Below are positions 17,523 to 26,390 of a DNA stretch of 64,000 nt, piece after piece. The position numbers and the translations under genes are program-made. The stretch is taken from NCBI RefSeq assembly GCF_017309075.1, contig NZ_JAEMGS010000002.1:310001-374000 (forward strand), in the 5' to 3' direction. The notes under the pieces were generated by a model. It saw nothing but the letters and a program-made list of their open reading frames with translations, searched no databases and was not told where the DNA came from. The stretch comes from Motiliproteus sp. SC1-56 (GTDB lineage: Bacteria; Pseudomonadota; Gammaproteobacteria; Pseudomonadales; Balneatricaceae). Within the stretch, counting starts at the first letter, position 1. Each line of letters begins with the position of its first letter.

Positions 17523-18349
17523 TAACGGCTCGCCCTGCAGCCCCCGCCTTGGGACTGCAGGCTTACCACACCGCCTTTCGCGGCATTCTTTACCGCGAAC
17601 TGTTGCGCTTCATCCATCAGCGCAGCCGCTTTTTTAGCGCCCTGGTGCGCCCACTGGTCTGGCTCGCGGTGTTTGCCGCCGGTTTTCGTGCGGCGTTGGG
17701 TATCTCGATCATCGAACCCTACGGCACATACATCACCTACGAGGTCTACATTGCGCCGGGGCTGGTGGCGATGGTGTTGCTGTTCAACGCGATGCAAAGT
17801 TCCCTGTCGATGGTCTACGATCGGGAAATGGGGGGCATGCGCGTGCTGTTGATGAGCCCTCTTCCCCGCGGCTACCTGCTGTTGTGCAAGCTGCTGGCCA
17901 GTGCTTTGGTGTCCGTGCCCCAGGTATACGCCTTCCTCGCCGTCGCCTGGTGGTTTGGGGTGGAGCCGCCGCTAGTCGGCTATTTCTGGCTGTTGCCGGC
18001 CCTGCTGCTCTGTGCCCTGCTGCTGGGGGCCTTAGGGCTGTTTATCTCGACCTTTATTCGGCAGCTGGAGAATTTCGCCGGCGTGATGAATTTCGTGATC
18101 TTTCCGATGTTCTTCATCTCATCCGCCCTCTACCCCCTGTGGAAAATGCAAGAAGCCGGCGAGCTGTTGTATCGCCTGTGCCAGTTGAACCCGTTCACCT
18201 ATTGTGTCGAGCTGATCCGCTTTGCGCTCTACGGGAAGCTCAACGCACAGGCGCTGCTTGTCGTCAGTGTCACGGCACTGCTGCTGGTGCTGATGGCGGT
18301 GCTCGCCTTCAACCCGCAGCGTGGTATGACGCGCGCAGGCAAGGCGTGA
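17519..18349 (+). CDS. ABC-2 type permease, PQQ alcohol oxidation system (PedC-like)
   Basis: A 276-residue integral membrane protein with six helices and the ABC-2 hallmarks: YRELLRFIHQRSRFFSALVRP at the N-terminus, NAMQSSLSMVYDREMGGMRVL after the second helix, and a final LNPFTYCVELIR segment. The ABC-2 family exports or flips polymers and lipids, or moves small ligands, so its role with two periplasmic proteins is mechanistically unclear. ATG overlaps the ATPase stop (ATGA), which implies translational coupling and a common complex. The next gene follows after four bases. Confidence 0.87.
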   Translation: MITARPAAPALGLQAYHTAFRGILYRELLRFIHQRSRFFSALVRPLVWLAVFAAGFRAALGISIIEPYGTYITYEVYIAPGLVAMVLLFNAMQSSLSMVYDREMGGMRVLLMSPLPRGYLLLCKLLASALVSVPQVYAFLAVAWWFGVEPPLVGYFWLLPALLLCALLLGALGLFISTFIRQLENFAGVMNFVIFPMFFISSALYPLWKMQEAGELLYRLCQLNPFTYCVELIRFALYGKLNAQALLVVSVTALLLVLMAVLAFNPQRGMTRAGKA

Positions 18350-18353
18350 ATTG

Positions 18354-19160
18354 ATGTCACTCGGAAAGCCGGCAATCCTGGCGTTCATCGGCTTAACCGC
18401 GGCTCGTAGCCTGATCGCCAGTCCCCTGCCTGAAGGCTTTGCGGATGCACAGCCAAGGGTCCAGCTTTACATGGCCTACGCCCAGTTCAAAATGGCCAAT
18501 TACACCGAAGCGGAAACCATGTGGCGTCACGTCAAGGGGCCGGCCAGGGCCGAAGCTGCGTTTAATTTGGGCATACTCTATGAGCAGGGGCTGGGGGTGA
18601 AGGCCGACATGGCGCAGGCGTTGCGTTTTTACCGTCAGGGGGCCGAAGCAGGCAGCCGGGCGGCGGCCTACCAACTGGGGCTGATTTACCTGGAGCACAG
18701 CGAATTTCGCGACCGCCAACAGGCCGAACACTGGCTTAGTGTCGCAGCGCTGGACGGCGACAGCGATGCCGCCGCGCTGTTACAACAACTGGATAACAGC
18801 AGCGCGCCAAACGATCCTATGGACGAGGTCCGAATTCTGCTGGTCCGGGGTGAGGTCGAGCAGGCACTGATGCAATTAACTCAGATGGCCCAGGCCATGC
18901 CGCCGGACTACCGCGCCGTTACCCGCCTGGCCTGGTTGTATGAAACAGGCCTCGGGGTGGAGCGGAACATCGAAACGGCCGCCCGCCTGTTCCGTCAGGC
19001 GGCAGAGGCCGGCATCGCCGAGGCGCAGTATGCCCTGGCGCTGATGCTGCAAACCGGGGTCGGCCAAGCCCAGAATCTGGAACAGGCCAGCTACTGGTTG
19101 CGGCAGTCGGCGGCCCAGGGCTACCCGCCGGCGGTACGAAAAACGGAGGCCGCCAATTGA
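18354..19160 (+). CDS. Sel1-like repeat protein
   Basis: A 268-residue protein with an N-terminal hydrophobic export segment and two blocks of Sel1/TPR-like repeats (AAFNLGILYEQGLGVKADMAQALRFY, then LAWLYETGLGV and AQYALALMLQTGVGQAQNL). Such repeats form helical superhelices for protein binding, often in the periplasm. ATG at 18354 is used; it lies four bases after the permease stop, so the gene belongs to the ABC operon. It probably scaffolds a component of the periplasmic alcohol-oxidation system, but this is only inferred from position. Confidence 0.8.
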   Translation: MSLGKPAILAFIGLTAARSLIASPLPEGFADAQPRVQLYMAYAQFKMANYTEAETMWRHVKGPARAEAAFNLGILYEQGLGVKADMAQALRFYRQGAEAGSRAAAYQLGLIYLEHSEFRDRQQAEHWLSVAALDGDSDAAALLQQLDNSSAPNDPMDEVRILLVRGEVEQALMQLTQMAQAMPPDYRAVTRLAWLYETGLGVERNIETAARLFRQAAEAGIAEAQYALALMLQTGVGQAQNLEQASYWLRQSAAQGYPPAVRKTEAAN

Positions 19161-20062
19161 CGGGGCAGACCGGGAACGCTGTTGAAAGTAAGCCGAGGCC
19201 CGCCTCTTCGCTGACCCTGCTGGTGCTCACCGCCCTCGCGCTGCTTGCTTTTGCCGGCAACTCGGTGCTTTGCCGGCTGGCGTTGAGCGACCGCTCAGGC
19301 GCAGCGGCGATGGATGCTGCCAGCTTCACCTTGATTCGGCTCGGCTCGGGAGCCCTGGTGTTGCTGCTGTTGACCTAATGGCAGCGCCCTTCCCGGCCGG
19401 TGAGCCTGCGGACGCACGGCAGCTGGCGGGCGGCGGCGTTACTGTTCGGCTACGCCGCTTGCTTCTCTTACGCCTATAACAGCCTGGATACAGCCACCGG
19501 CGCACTGATCCTGTTTGGGGCCGTGCAGTTAAGCATGATCCTCACCACCCTGTTCAAGGGTGGCCGCCTGCGATCCGCGGAGTGGATGGGCCTGGGGCTG
19601 GCGCTTTCCGGGCTGACCTATCTGCTGTTGCCGGGACTGCAGGCCCCGCCCCTGACCGGCTTTGCGCTGATGGCCGCGGCCGGCGCCGCCTGGGGAGGGT
19701 ATACCCTGAAGGGTAAAGGATCTTCCAGTCCGCTGGCAGATACGACCTCGAACTTTATTCGCGCCCTGCCCCTGGCCCTGTTACTGCTGCCCTGGGCCCT
19801 CTGGCAAGGGCAGCTGTCCATCGCCGGCGTCCTGCTGGCGACGGCATCCGGGGGACTGGCCTCGGCGATCGGTTACTGCATCTGGTACCGCGCACTGGCG
19901 GGTCTGTCGGTCACCCAGGCGGGCGTTGTTCAGCTCTCGGTGCCGTTGATTGCGGCAGCCGGCGGGCTGCTGTTCGCGGGAGAGTCCTTAAGCGGGCGCC
20001 TGCTGATTGCCGGCGCGCTGATACTCGGTGGCATCGGGCTGACACTGCTCAAGCGCCGCTGA
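19157..20062 (+). pseudogene. DMT/EamA-family transporter gene interrupted by an in-frame stop
   Basis: A TTG start overlapping the Sel1 stop (TTGA), with GGAGG eight bases upstream, opens a frame encoding the first EamA helices. The frame reaches a TAA at 19376-19378 after LVLLLLT and then continues in exactly the same frame with WQRP and the remaining helices to a stop at 20062. Together this makes a normal ten-helix, about 300-residue drug/metabolite exporter (duplicated EamA domains, GGIGLTLLKRR end). CAA to TAA is the simplest single change. A GTG at 19400 could restart translation of the second part, but a DMT protein lacking its first two helices is unlikely to work. The 3' end overlaps the convergent ATPase gene by 75 bases. 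Confidence 0.75.
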
Positions 20063-20785
20063 GGGGCGCGCTGCCTCTGTGCGTGGATAGCGATGCAACA
20101 ACTTTCGCTCTTCCTGCTCGATATAGCGCCTTGAGCGCTGCTCGGGGGGGCGATCTCCCTGCCACTGATGCAACACCCGGGTTGGGCTCCCCCCCAGGAC
20201 CAGGATTCGGTCGGCCAATTGAACCGCTTCGCGCAGGTCGTGGGTGACAAGCAGAATGGAGCGGTCGTGCCGCCGCCGGCGCAATGCCTGAATCCGTTGC
20301 CGCATTTCCGCCGCCGTCGGCGGATCCAGCGAGACAAAGGGTTCATCCATCAAGATCAGGCCCGGATCGATAATCAGGCACCGGGCCAGCGCCGCTCGCC
20401 GGGCCATTCCCAGGGATAAGCGATTGGGGTAGCTGTCGATATACTCGCCTAAACCCATCTGGGCCAACAGTGGCGCTATCCGGTGGTAGTGTTCCGGGTC
20501 CACGACCAGCTGCAGATTCTGCCTGAGGGTACGCCAGGGCAGTAGCCGTGGCTGCTGAAACATGTAACCAACCGCCGGACCGTCGACTGATGGTCCCGCC
20601 CGCGGACCCGTTAACGTCCCGGCGTAGTCCGTGTCGAGGCCCGCGATAATGTTCAGCAGCGTGGTTTTGCCGCAGCCGGAGGGGCCCAGCAGGCAGAGCA
20701 GCTCGCCGGGGGCTACCCGGATATCAAACGCTTCGAACAGCCGGCGGGCCCCATAGTCTTTGGCGTCCACCTGTAAGCGGATCAT
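19988..20785 (-). CDS. ABC transporter ATP-binding protein (nitrate/sulfonate/taurine type)
   Basis: A 265-residue ATPase with Walker A GPSGCGKTT (residues 34-42), signature LSLGMARR in place of LSGGQ, Walker B LILMDEPFVSLD and the switch His in VTHDLREA. ATG at 20785 overlaps the permease stop (ATGA) and is chosen over a TTG seven codons upstream. It serves the permease and binding protein upstream in the operon, together forming an SsuABC/TauABC-type importer. Its 3' end overlaps the convergent DMT pseudogene. The substrate is unknown; the location divergent from an ErbR-like regulator suggests a role in the PQQ/alcohol regulon. Confidence 0.88.
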   Translation of the reverse strand: MIRLQVDAKDYGARRLFEAFDIRVAPGELLCLLGPSGCGKTTLLNIIAGLDTDYAGTLTGPRAGPSVDGPAVGYMFQQPRLLPWRTLRQNLQLVVDPEHYHRIAPLLAQMGLGEYIDSYPNRLSLGMARRAALARCLIIDPGLILMDEPFVSLDPPTAAEMRQRIQALRRRRHDRSILLVTHDLREAVQLADRILVLGGSPTRVLHQWQGDRPPEQRSRRYIEQEERKLLHRYPRTEAARPSAALEQCQPDATEYQRAGNQQAPA

Positions 20786-21582
20786 TGCCCGCCTGCCTCG
20801 CGCCAACGCCGCTGGCGCTGTTCAGCCGGGCGCAGCACAAACCACTCTACCGCCTGCACGATGAGAATAAAGGCTAGGCTGTAGGCCAGGATGACGGGCA
20901 CGTCGAACATCTGAAACGCGAGATGGAGCTGAAACCCCACGCCATCGCTGCGTCCAAGCAGTTCAACGACTAGCACGATTTTCCAGATCAGCGCGAGCCC
21001 GGAACGGGAGGCGATCAGAAAGTAAGGGGCCAGCTGCGGTAACAGAATCTCCCGCAGCCGCCGGTATCCTGATACGCGGTAGACCCGGGCCAGTTCGGTC
21101 AGCTGCGGATCGAGGCAGCGCGCCCCCTCGCGCAGGGTCACGGCGACATTCGGCACCTTGTTGATCACCACCGCCACAATGGCGGCGAACTCTCCCATCC
21201 CCAGCCAGATGTAGAGCAACAGGATAACCACGAGGGCCGGAATATTGAGCAGCACGACCAGCAGCGGGTCCAGCAATCGGTTGGCCCGAGGGTAGATGCC
21301 CATAGACATCCCCAGTAGCGTTCCCAGCAGCATGGCGAGGCTGAAGCTGATCAGGACCCGGCCCAGGGTCGCCCCCAGGTGTTGGGATAGTTCGCCGCTG
21401 AGGGTGTGCTGCCAGAGGGTCGCCAGCACCTGTTCGGGGGTGGGAAGTAACGGTTGGGACAGGCGCAGCGCCAGCCCCTGCCACAGAACCGCCAGCAGCA
21501 CCATCAACAACGCCGGAGCCGCCGGGTTGAGCCGTGCCAGCGCCTTTCGTGGCGCGCTGAACTGGCTGGCAGAGGCGCTCAT
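20782..21582 (-). CDS. ABC transporter permease (nitrate/sulfonate/taurine type)
   Basis: A 266-residue BPD-type inner membrane permease with about six helices and the EAA-like loop LARVYRVSGYRRLREILLPQ near residue 165-185, where the ATPase docks. ATG at 21582 is preferred; a GTG directly precedes it. It follows the binding-protein gene by 12 bases and overlaps the ATPase gene by four, so all three form one operon. The solute carried is not deducible from sequence. Confidence 0.88.
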   Translation of the reverse strand: MSASASQFSAPRKALARLNPAAPALLMVLLAVLWQGLALRLSQPLLPTPEQVLATLWQHTLSGELSQHLGATLGRVLISFSLAMLLGTLLGMSMGIYPRANRLLDPLLVVLLNIPALVVILLLYIWLGMGEFAAIVAVVINKVPNVAVTLREGARCLDPQLTELARVYRVSGYRRLREILLPQLAPYFLIASRSGLALIWKIVLVVELLGRSDGVGFQLHLAFQMFDVPVILAYSLAFILIVQAVEWFVLRPAEQRQRRWREAGGQ

Positions 21583-21594
21583 CACCGGAGCTCG

Positions 21595-22611
21595 TCACTC
21601 GGCGTCGGCGAGCCAGAATCCCGCTGGATCAAGCCGCTCAGCATCGCCCATCAACTGCTCGCCGCCGATACGGTAAAGCAAGGCGAACATTTTGGCGGCA
21701 TCAGCGACCTGTTCCGGGCTCAGGGGCTTGGGGCGCCCGGCGAGATACCCTTGCTTGAGTTGTTCGAAGCTGGCCTCATCGTCGGCGCGCATCAGCGGGC
21801 GGATCGCAGCCCAGGCCTCGGGTTGGTGTTGCAGAAGGTTCTTGGCGTCTTCCGATGCCCGCACCAGCCCCCTTACCCGCTCCGGGTAGCGCTCAGCCCA
21901 GGACTGATGGAAGACATAACCGAGCATGGGCAGTTCGCTGTTCAGCCCCAGCTCCCGACTTACCTGCTTCAGGTCCGTAAAAACCGGGTAGCCCTGGGCC
22001 TTAAGCCGTGCGCCAAAGTGCCAGAAGGTCACCAGTGCATCCAGTTGACCGCGTTCGAGGGCGGCATTGAGCAACGGCGGCGCACCGAACTGCTGCTCGG
22101 TTGCTTGCTTGAGGTCCAGCCCCTGCTGTAGGGCACGCGCCTGCAGCAGCAGCCAGCCTTTGCTCGTCGGCCCCCCGGCGATGCCGATCCGCTTGCCGGC
22201 CAGGTCGGCTAAGGACTCAACCTGCACCCCCTTGGCCAGCAATACCTCACCGATGGCATTGGAGAAAGGCACGAACTGCAGTTGCTGCCCCTGCTGGCGC
22301 TGGCGACTGACCCAGATCCAGTCGGCCACGATCACATCCGCGGCCCCGCTAAGCAGTGCGGTGCGGGTGGCACTCATCCCTGCCAGCAGCGAGACCTGCA
22401 GGTCAATGCCGTGCCGCTGATCAAAGCCTTGGCGTTTCAGTGTTTCCAGCTCCCAGTTGAGGGTGCCGAATTTCAATGCCGCCACCCGCACCGGCGCCGC
22501 CTGCGCGTTTGCCAGGGATGAACACAGCCAGACGAGCAGCAACGCCATTACCCGGGAAACGCTCATCCGGGTAGAAGGCAAGAGTGATCCAGTTCGGGGC
22601 AGCGCGTTCAT
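21595..22611 (-). CDS. ABC transporter substrate-binding protein (SsuA/NitT-TauT-like)
   Basis: A 338-residue periplasmic protein with a signal region (RVMALLLVWLCSSLANAQA) and an NMT1/SsuA-like fold. It shows VRVAALKFGTLNWELETLK at the mature start, ADVIVADWIWVSRQR in the first lobe, and GIAGGPTSKGWLLLQARA at the hinge. First gene of a three-gene import operon, divergent from the ErbR-like regulator. Motif B and the GTACTTTCGACCCC element lie 69-90 bases upstream. A related gene is found with PQQ alcohol dehydrogenases in other proteobacteria; the ligand could be an alcohol-derived compound, PQQ or a metal complex, but none is demonstrated. Confidence 0.82.
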   Translation of the reverse strand: MNALPRTGSLLPSTRMSVSRVMALLLVWLCSSLANAQAAPVRVAALKFGTLNWELETLKRQGFDQRHGIDLQVSLLAGMSATRTALLSGAADVIVADWIWVSRQRQQGQQLQFVPFSNAIGEVLLAKGVQVESLADLAGKRIGIAGGPTSKGWLLLQARALQQGLDLKQATEQQFGAPPLLNAALERGQLDALVTFWHFGARLKAQGYPVFTDLKQVSRELGLNSELPMLGYVFHQSWAERYPERVRGLVRASEDAKNLLQHQPEAWAAIRPLMRADDEASFEQLKQGYLAGRPKPLSPEQVADAAKMFALLYRIGGEQLMGDAERLDPAGFWLADAE

Positions 22612-22679
22612 CGGGCTTCTCCATATCGGTTAAAACGGATGGTTTAAACCTTACCGGCCCCGGCTGAACGCCAGACATT

Positions 22680-22696
22680 GTACTTTCGACCCCTTT
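22680..22696 (-). promoter_or_regulatory. Shared regulatory motif C in the erbR divergent region
   Basis: GTACTTTCGACCCCTTT on the + strand, matching 16 of 17 bases with 27626-27642 upstream of the FIST gene. Both copies are 50-70 bases upstream of minus-strand genes. Motif B-like CAGACATTGTACT overlaps its left end at 22672-22684. Confidence 0.6.
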
Positions 22697-22705
22697 TTTG
22701 AGGCC

Positions 22706-22726
22706 CAAGGTAGCATTACTACTTTG
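22706..22726. promoter_or_regulatory. Imperfect palindrome with motif A half-sites between the ABC operon and erbR
   Basis: Arms CAAGGTAGCA and TACTACTTTG around a single central T; 8 of 10 arm positions pair. The GGTAG and TACTAC half-sites are the same as in motif A. The position, between two divergent genes, fits autoregulation by the response regulator encoded next to it. Confidence 0.45.
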
Positions 22727-22906
22727 TGACAGTGGCGCTTTAATTAACGGCACATAACAATAAAGGGGATACCCACGATGCAGTCGCTGAACGTTCGGTC
22801 TGAACCGGTTACAGGGACGGCTTGCCTCAGCGCCGAGGGCCCTTCGGGCAGCCCTGTGACGGGTCAAAATAATACTGGGGATCCACAGCACAATAAGAAT
22901 TCACGG

Positions 22907-23584
22907 ATGGAGTACAACGTGTACAAACTGCTGATCGCGGATGACCACCCGCTGTTTCGCGAGGCGATAGCGGATGTGATCCGCGCCCGCTATGCGGATG
23001 CCGACATCCTCCAGGCCGAGGATCTTGAGAGCGCCGCCGAGCAGGCCGAGGCGCACGACGACCTTGACCTGATACTGCTTGATCTGAATATGCCCGGGAT
23101 GCATGGACTTAACGGCTTGATGCAGCTGCGCAACGAGGCGCCCACCATCCCGGTGGTGATCATTTCAGCAGAAGAAGACAAGAACACCGTACTGCAGGCC
23201 ATGACCTACGGCGCGGTCGGGTTTATCATCAAATCCCTGCCCCGCGACAAGATGACCCAGGCGCTGGAGCAGGTGCTGGCCGGCCAGGTCTACCTGCCTT
23301 CAGACGTCATCCGTTCATCCGGGAGCAGTTCAAGTCGTCGTCGGCAGGATGAAAACCAGATTCCTCCGGAGATGCTCAACAGCCTGACCCGGCGTCAACT
23401 GCTGGTCCTGGAACGCATGGCCAGCGGCGAATCCAACAAGCAGATCGCTTACAACCTCTGTATCGCTGAAACCACGGTCAAGGCGCACGTATCGGCCATC
23501 CTGCGCAAGCTCAACGTTCACAACCGCATTCAGGCGGTGCTGTCCGCGGGCAATATCGACTTCAATCAGTACCTTAAACGATAG
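22907..23584 (+). CDS. erbR: LuxR-family response regulator (ErbR/AgmR/ExaE type)
   Basis: A 225-residue regulator: receiver domain [16 protein letters not shown] with phospho-acceptor Asp in [17 protein letters not shown], Lys in GFIIKS, and a C-terminal LuxR helix-turn-helix ([20 protein letters not shown] then [19 protein letters not shown]). This is strongly similar to the Pseudomonas AgmR/ErbR/PedR1 regulators that activate the PQQ alcohol dehydrogenase genes. ATG at 22907 is used by homology with that family; an ATG at 22778 with AAGGGG upstream would add 43 unrelated residues, and GTG at 22919 is also possible. The gene most likely drives motif A promoters. Confidence 0.87.
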   Translation: MEYNVYKLLIADDHPLFREAIADVIRARYADADILQAEDLESAAEQAEAHDDLDLILLDLNMPGMHGLNGLMQLRNEAPTIPVVIISAEEDKNTVLQAMTYGAVGFIIKSLPRDKMTQALEQVLAGQVYLPSDVIRSSGSSSSRRRQDENQIPPEMLNSLTRRQLLVLERMASGESNKQIAYNLCIAETTVKAHVSAILRKLNVHNRIQAVLSAGNIDFNQYLKR

Positions 23585-23690
23585 CTCTATGCTGTTGTTT
23601 TATGGCTTAATATTTAGCCGTGCCGGCCGATCATCGGCTAGACCGAATCGCTAGCTAGACCCGGCCGGCAGAAGGTTCAGCCAAAACCCG

Positions 23691-26390
23691 TTAACGGCCC
23701 GGGTGCCTATCGGAGTCCTTGCCTTTTTGCAGCAGGTGCTCAAGCGTTGTTTTTAGCCGGGCCGGGCGCACCGGCTTATTCATCAGCTGGTAACCCAGGG
23801 CTCGCACCTGCTGTTTCAGATCGTTACTGTAGTTGGCGGTGATCATCAGCACAGGGGCGTCAATGGCCAGCTCGGTGCGCATTCGCCTGACGGCTTCCAG
23901 GCCGGTGCGCTGATCGTCCAGGTGGTAATCAACCACCACCAGATCAAACGTACCCTCCTTTTCTGCGAGCTGGCGACACAGGTCGGGGTAGCTCAGCGCC
24001 GTGGTCACGCGGCAGCCCCAGCCCTCGAGCAACAAGCGCATCGCTTCGCAAATAGACTGTTCATTGTCGATTACCAGCACCCGACTGCCCTCGAGGCGCT
24101 GGTTGCAGAGCCGCTGAAGCGGGGTCTGCGCGGCGGCGAACGCACCGGCAGGCTCCGGGGACGCCGCTCCGTAGGGTACCAGCACAGAGAAACAGGACCC
24201 CTTGCCAGGCGTCGAGCGGACAATCACCGGGTGGTCGAGGATGCGGGAGACCTTATCCACGATAGCCAAGCCCAAGCCCAAACCCCGGTCCTTGGCGGAG
24301 TTGTTTTGCTGCACCCGGTTAAACTCCTGGAAGATTTCCCCGAGCTTATCCTCGGCGATACCGATCCCCGTATCCCAGACCTGAATCAACAGACCACCGG
24401 CTTGGCGTCGACACCCGAGGGTCACCCGGCCTTCGGGGGTATACCGCAGGGCATTGCTCAGAAAGTTTCGCAGGATGCGGGCCAACAGCTGACTGTCAGT
24501 GGCAATGCTGGCGCTGGAGGGAACCCAGCTAAAACGCAGCGCACCCTGCCCGGCCAGGGTCTGGAATTCATTGGCCAGGTTTGCAAGCAGGCGGTTGGCA
24601 CTGAACGCGGTGATATCCGGTTTTACTACGCCGGCGTCCAGCTTGGAGATGTCCACCAGCGCCGCCAACAGACTCTCCACGTCCTCTAGCGAGTAGTTCA
24701 AGGACTGGACCAGCCCCCGGGTTTTTTCTCCTAGCGGGTGCTCCAGCAATGACGCCGCGAACAGGCGGCCGGCGTTCATCGGCTGCAGCAAATCGTGGCT
24801 GGCGGCGGCCAGAAATTTGGTTTTTGAATAGTTGGCCTGCTCCGCCTCCCTGCGCGCTTCGATCAAACGGGCTTCCACCTGCCTGCGCTCGTCAATTTCC
24901 CGGACCAGGCGCCGATTCACTGCGGTCAACTCGGCGGTCCGTTCCTCAACCCGGTGTTCCAGGTTCTGGTGGGACTGTTCCAGGGCGTCCGCATTGCGAC
25001 GCTGTTCGGTGATGTCTTGGACCAGCACGTAAAAGCCGTGTACCTCGCCTTGGGGGTCGACCTGGGGGACGTAGCTCTTGATGACATGACGGCTTTGCCC
25101 GTCATGGGTTTGCTCGTCAATCTCGAAAGAGACCCGCTGCCCTGTCAGGGCCTGGCGGACGAACGGCAGCAGTTGTTGCAGCCGCTCCTCCGGCACCACT
25201 TCGTCGAGCCTTCGACCAAAAATCTCTTCACGCCCCCAGCCATACCAGTTTTCATACGCCCGGTTGGTAAAGGTGAAGGTCAGTTCCCGATCAACAAAGG
25301 CGATCAATGCAGGGACGGCATCGGTGATCAGACGGATACGCCTTTCGCTGGCGGCCAGCGCGGCCACCGCCCGACTGCGTTCGCTGATATCGGTGTAGGT
25401 GTTGACGAACCCGCCACTGGGCAGCGCGTGGCTGCAGATCTCCAAGATACGGCCATCACTCAAGTATTGCTCGTGCTGCAGGCAGGCCCGGGCATCGGGG
25501 GTTAAAGCGCAGACTTCGGTGTCGGCCATGACCCGATCAAAGGCGTCACCCGGGCGAAGCCGGTCACTGTCCACCCCCGTCAGGTCGCAGAAATGGCTGT
25601 TCCAGGCCTCGAGCTGGTTATGTTGGTTAACCAGCACAACACTTTGCGACAGGTTGTCCAGGGTGTGCTGCAACACCTTGGATTTATGAGCCAAGGCGCG
25701 CTCGCGAACCGCTCGTTCATTCTCGATCAATGCGGTGATGTCCTTGTAGAGCACCACCAGGCCGCCGTCACCGGTGTCCCGCTGGCTGACCTGCAGCCAG
25801 CTGCCACTGCGCATTCGAAATACCTTTCCATCGCCCAGCGGCGTGCCGCTGGCGGCGAGGCCGTCGCTGTAGTACCGCTCGATCAGGCGCTTGCTCTTGG
25901 CCAGGGCCATGATTTCGTCGATATGGACCCCGGGGCGAATTTCCACGCCGGAGGCTTGCCAGAACTTGAGAAAGTTGGAGTTGGCCAGCAGCAAGCGCCG
26001 GTCCCTGCCGTAAAGAACAAAGGCGTCGGAAATGCTTTCGATCGCTTCCTGCAGATTCCGGTGGGCCCGCCCCGCTTCGGCGCTGGCCTGTTTGAGCGCC
26101 TGGTTGCTCTGCTTCACCTCAGCCAGGGCGCAGTTCAGCGCATGGGTGCGCTCGCGCACCTGTTCGGCCAGAAATACCGCATGCTCGAAGTGACCGTAGG
26201 CTCCTTCCTGTTGGTTGACCCCGGACTCGACCCGCTCCATCAACGCGCTGTTGATCTTACGCAGCTTCTGGTTTTCCGCCCGCAACTGGCTAAGCTGCCG
26301 TTGCAACTGCGCCTGCGACGAAGATTCCGAGACCGCCCCCTGCTCCGACAGCGGCGGGCTCTCGGCCTCGGCCTTGAGCAACTCAACCAT
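23691..26390 (-). CDS. PAS-containing hybrid sensor histidine kinase with receiver (NahK/ErcS' type)
   Basis: An 899-residue cytoplasmic-type hybrid kinase: N-terminal coiled coil (about 10-75), three PAS-like modules (about 100-220, 240-340, 350-470), coiled coil, HisKA with ASHDLLQPMNAGRL, HATPase with GIGIAEDKLGE and GLGLGLAIV, and a C-terminal receiver with VDYHLDDQRTG. The ATG at 26390 has GGGGAGG ten bases upstream and overlaps the FIST gene stop; a GTG nine codons earlier is less likely. The FIST-kinase-erbR arrangement matches Pseudomonas aeruginosa NosP-NahK(ErcS')-ErbR. The partner regulator is probably the ErbR-like protein or a phosphorelay protein. Confidence 0.88.
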   Translation of the reverse strand: MVELLKAEAESPPLSEQGAVSESSSQAQLQRQLSQLRAENQKLRKINSALMERVESGVNQQEGAYGHFEHAVFLAEQVRERTHALNCALAEVKQSNQALKQASAEAGRAHRNLQEAIESISDAFVLYGRDRRLLLANSNFLKFWQASGVEIRPGVHIDEIMALAKSKRLIERYYSDGLAASGTPLGDGKVFRMRSGSWLQVSQRDTGDGGLVVLYKDITALIENERAVRERALAHKSKVLQHTLDNLSQSVVLVNQHNQLEAWNSHFCDLTGVDSDRLRPGDAFDRVMADTEVCALTPDARACLQHEQYLSDGRILEICSHALPSGGFVNTYTDISERSRAVAALAASERRIRLITDAVPALIAFVDRELTFTFTNRAYENWYGWGREEIFGRRLDEVVPEERLQQLLPFVRQALTGQRVSFEIDEQTHDGQSRHVIKSYVPQVDPQGEVHGFYVLVQDITEQRRNADALEQSHQNLEHRVEERTAELTAVNRRLVREIDERRQVEARLIEARREAEQANYSKTKFLAAASHDLLQPMNAGRLFAASLLEHPLGEKTRGLVQSLNYSLEDVESLLAALVDISKLDAGVVKPDITAFSANRLLANLANEFQTLAGQGALRFSWVPSSASIATDSQLLARILRNFLSNALRYTPEGRVTLGCRRQAGGLLIQVWDTGIGIAEDKLGEIFQEFNRVQQNNSAKDRGLGLGLAIVDKVSRILDHPVIVRSTPGKGSCFSVLVPYGAASPEPAGAFAAAQTPLQRLCNQRLEGSRVLVIDNEQSICEAMRLLLEGWGCRVTTALSYPDLCRQLAEKEGTFDLVVVDYHLDDQRTGLEAVRRMRTELAIDAPVLMITANYSNDLKQQVRALGYQLMNKPVRPARLKTTLEHLLQKGKDSDRHPGR

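Noticed and set aside
22778-22906. N-terminal extension of the ErbR-like regulator from ATG 22778
   Set aside because: It has an AAGGGG upstream but adds 43 residues not seen in this regulator family; kept as an alternative only.
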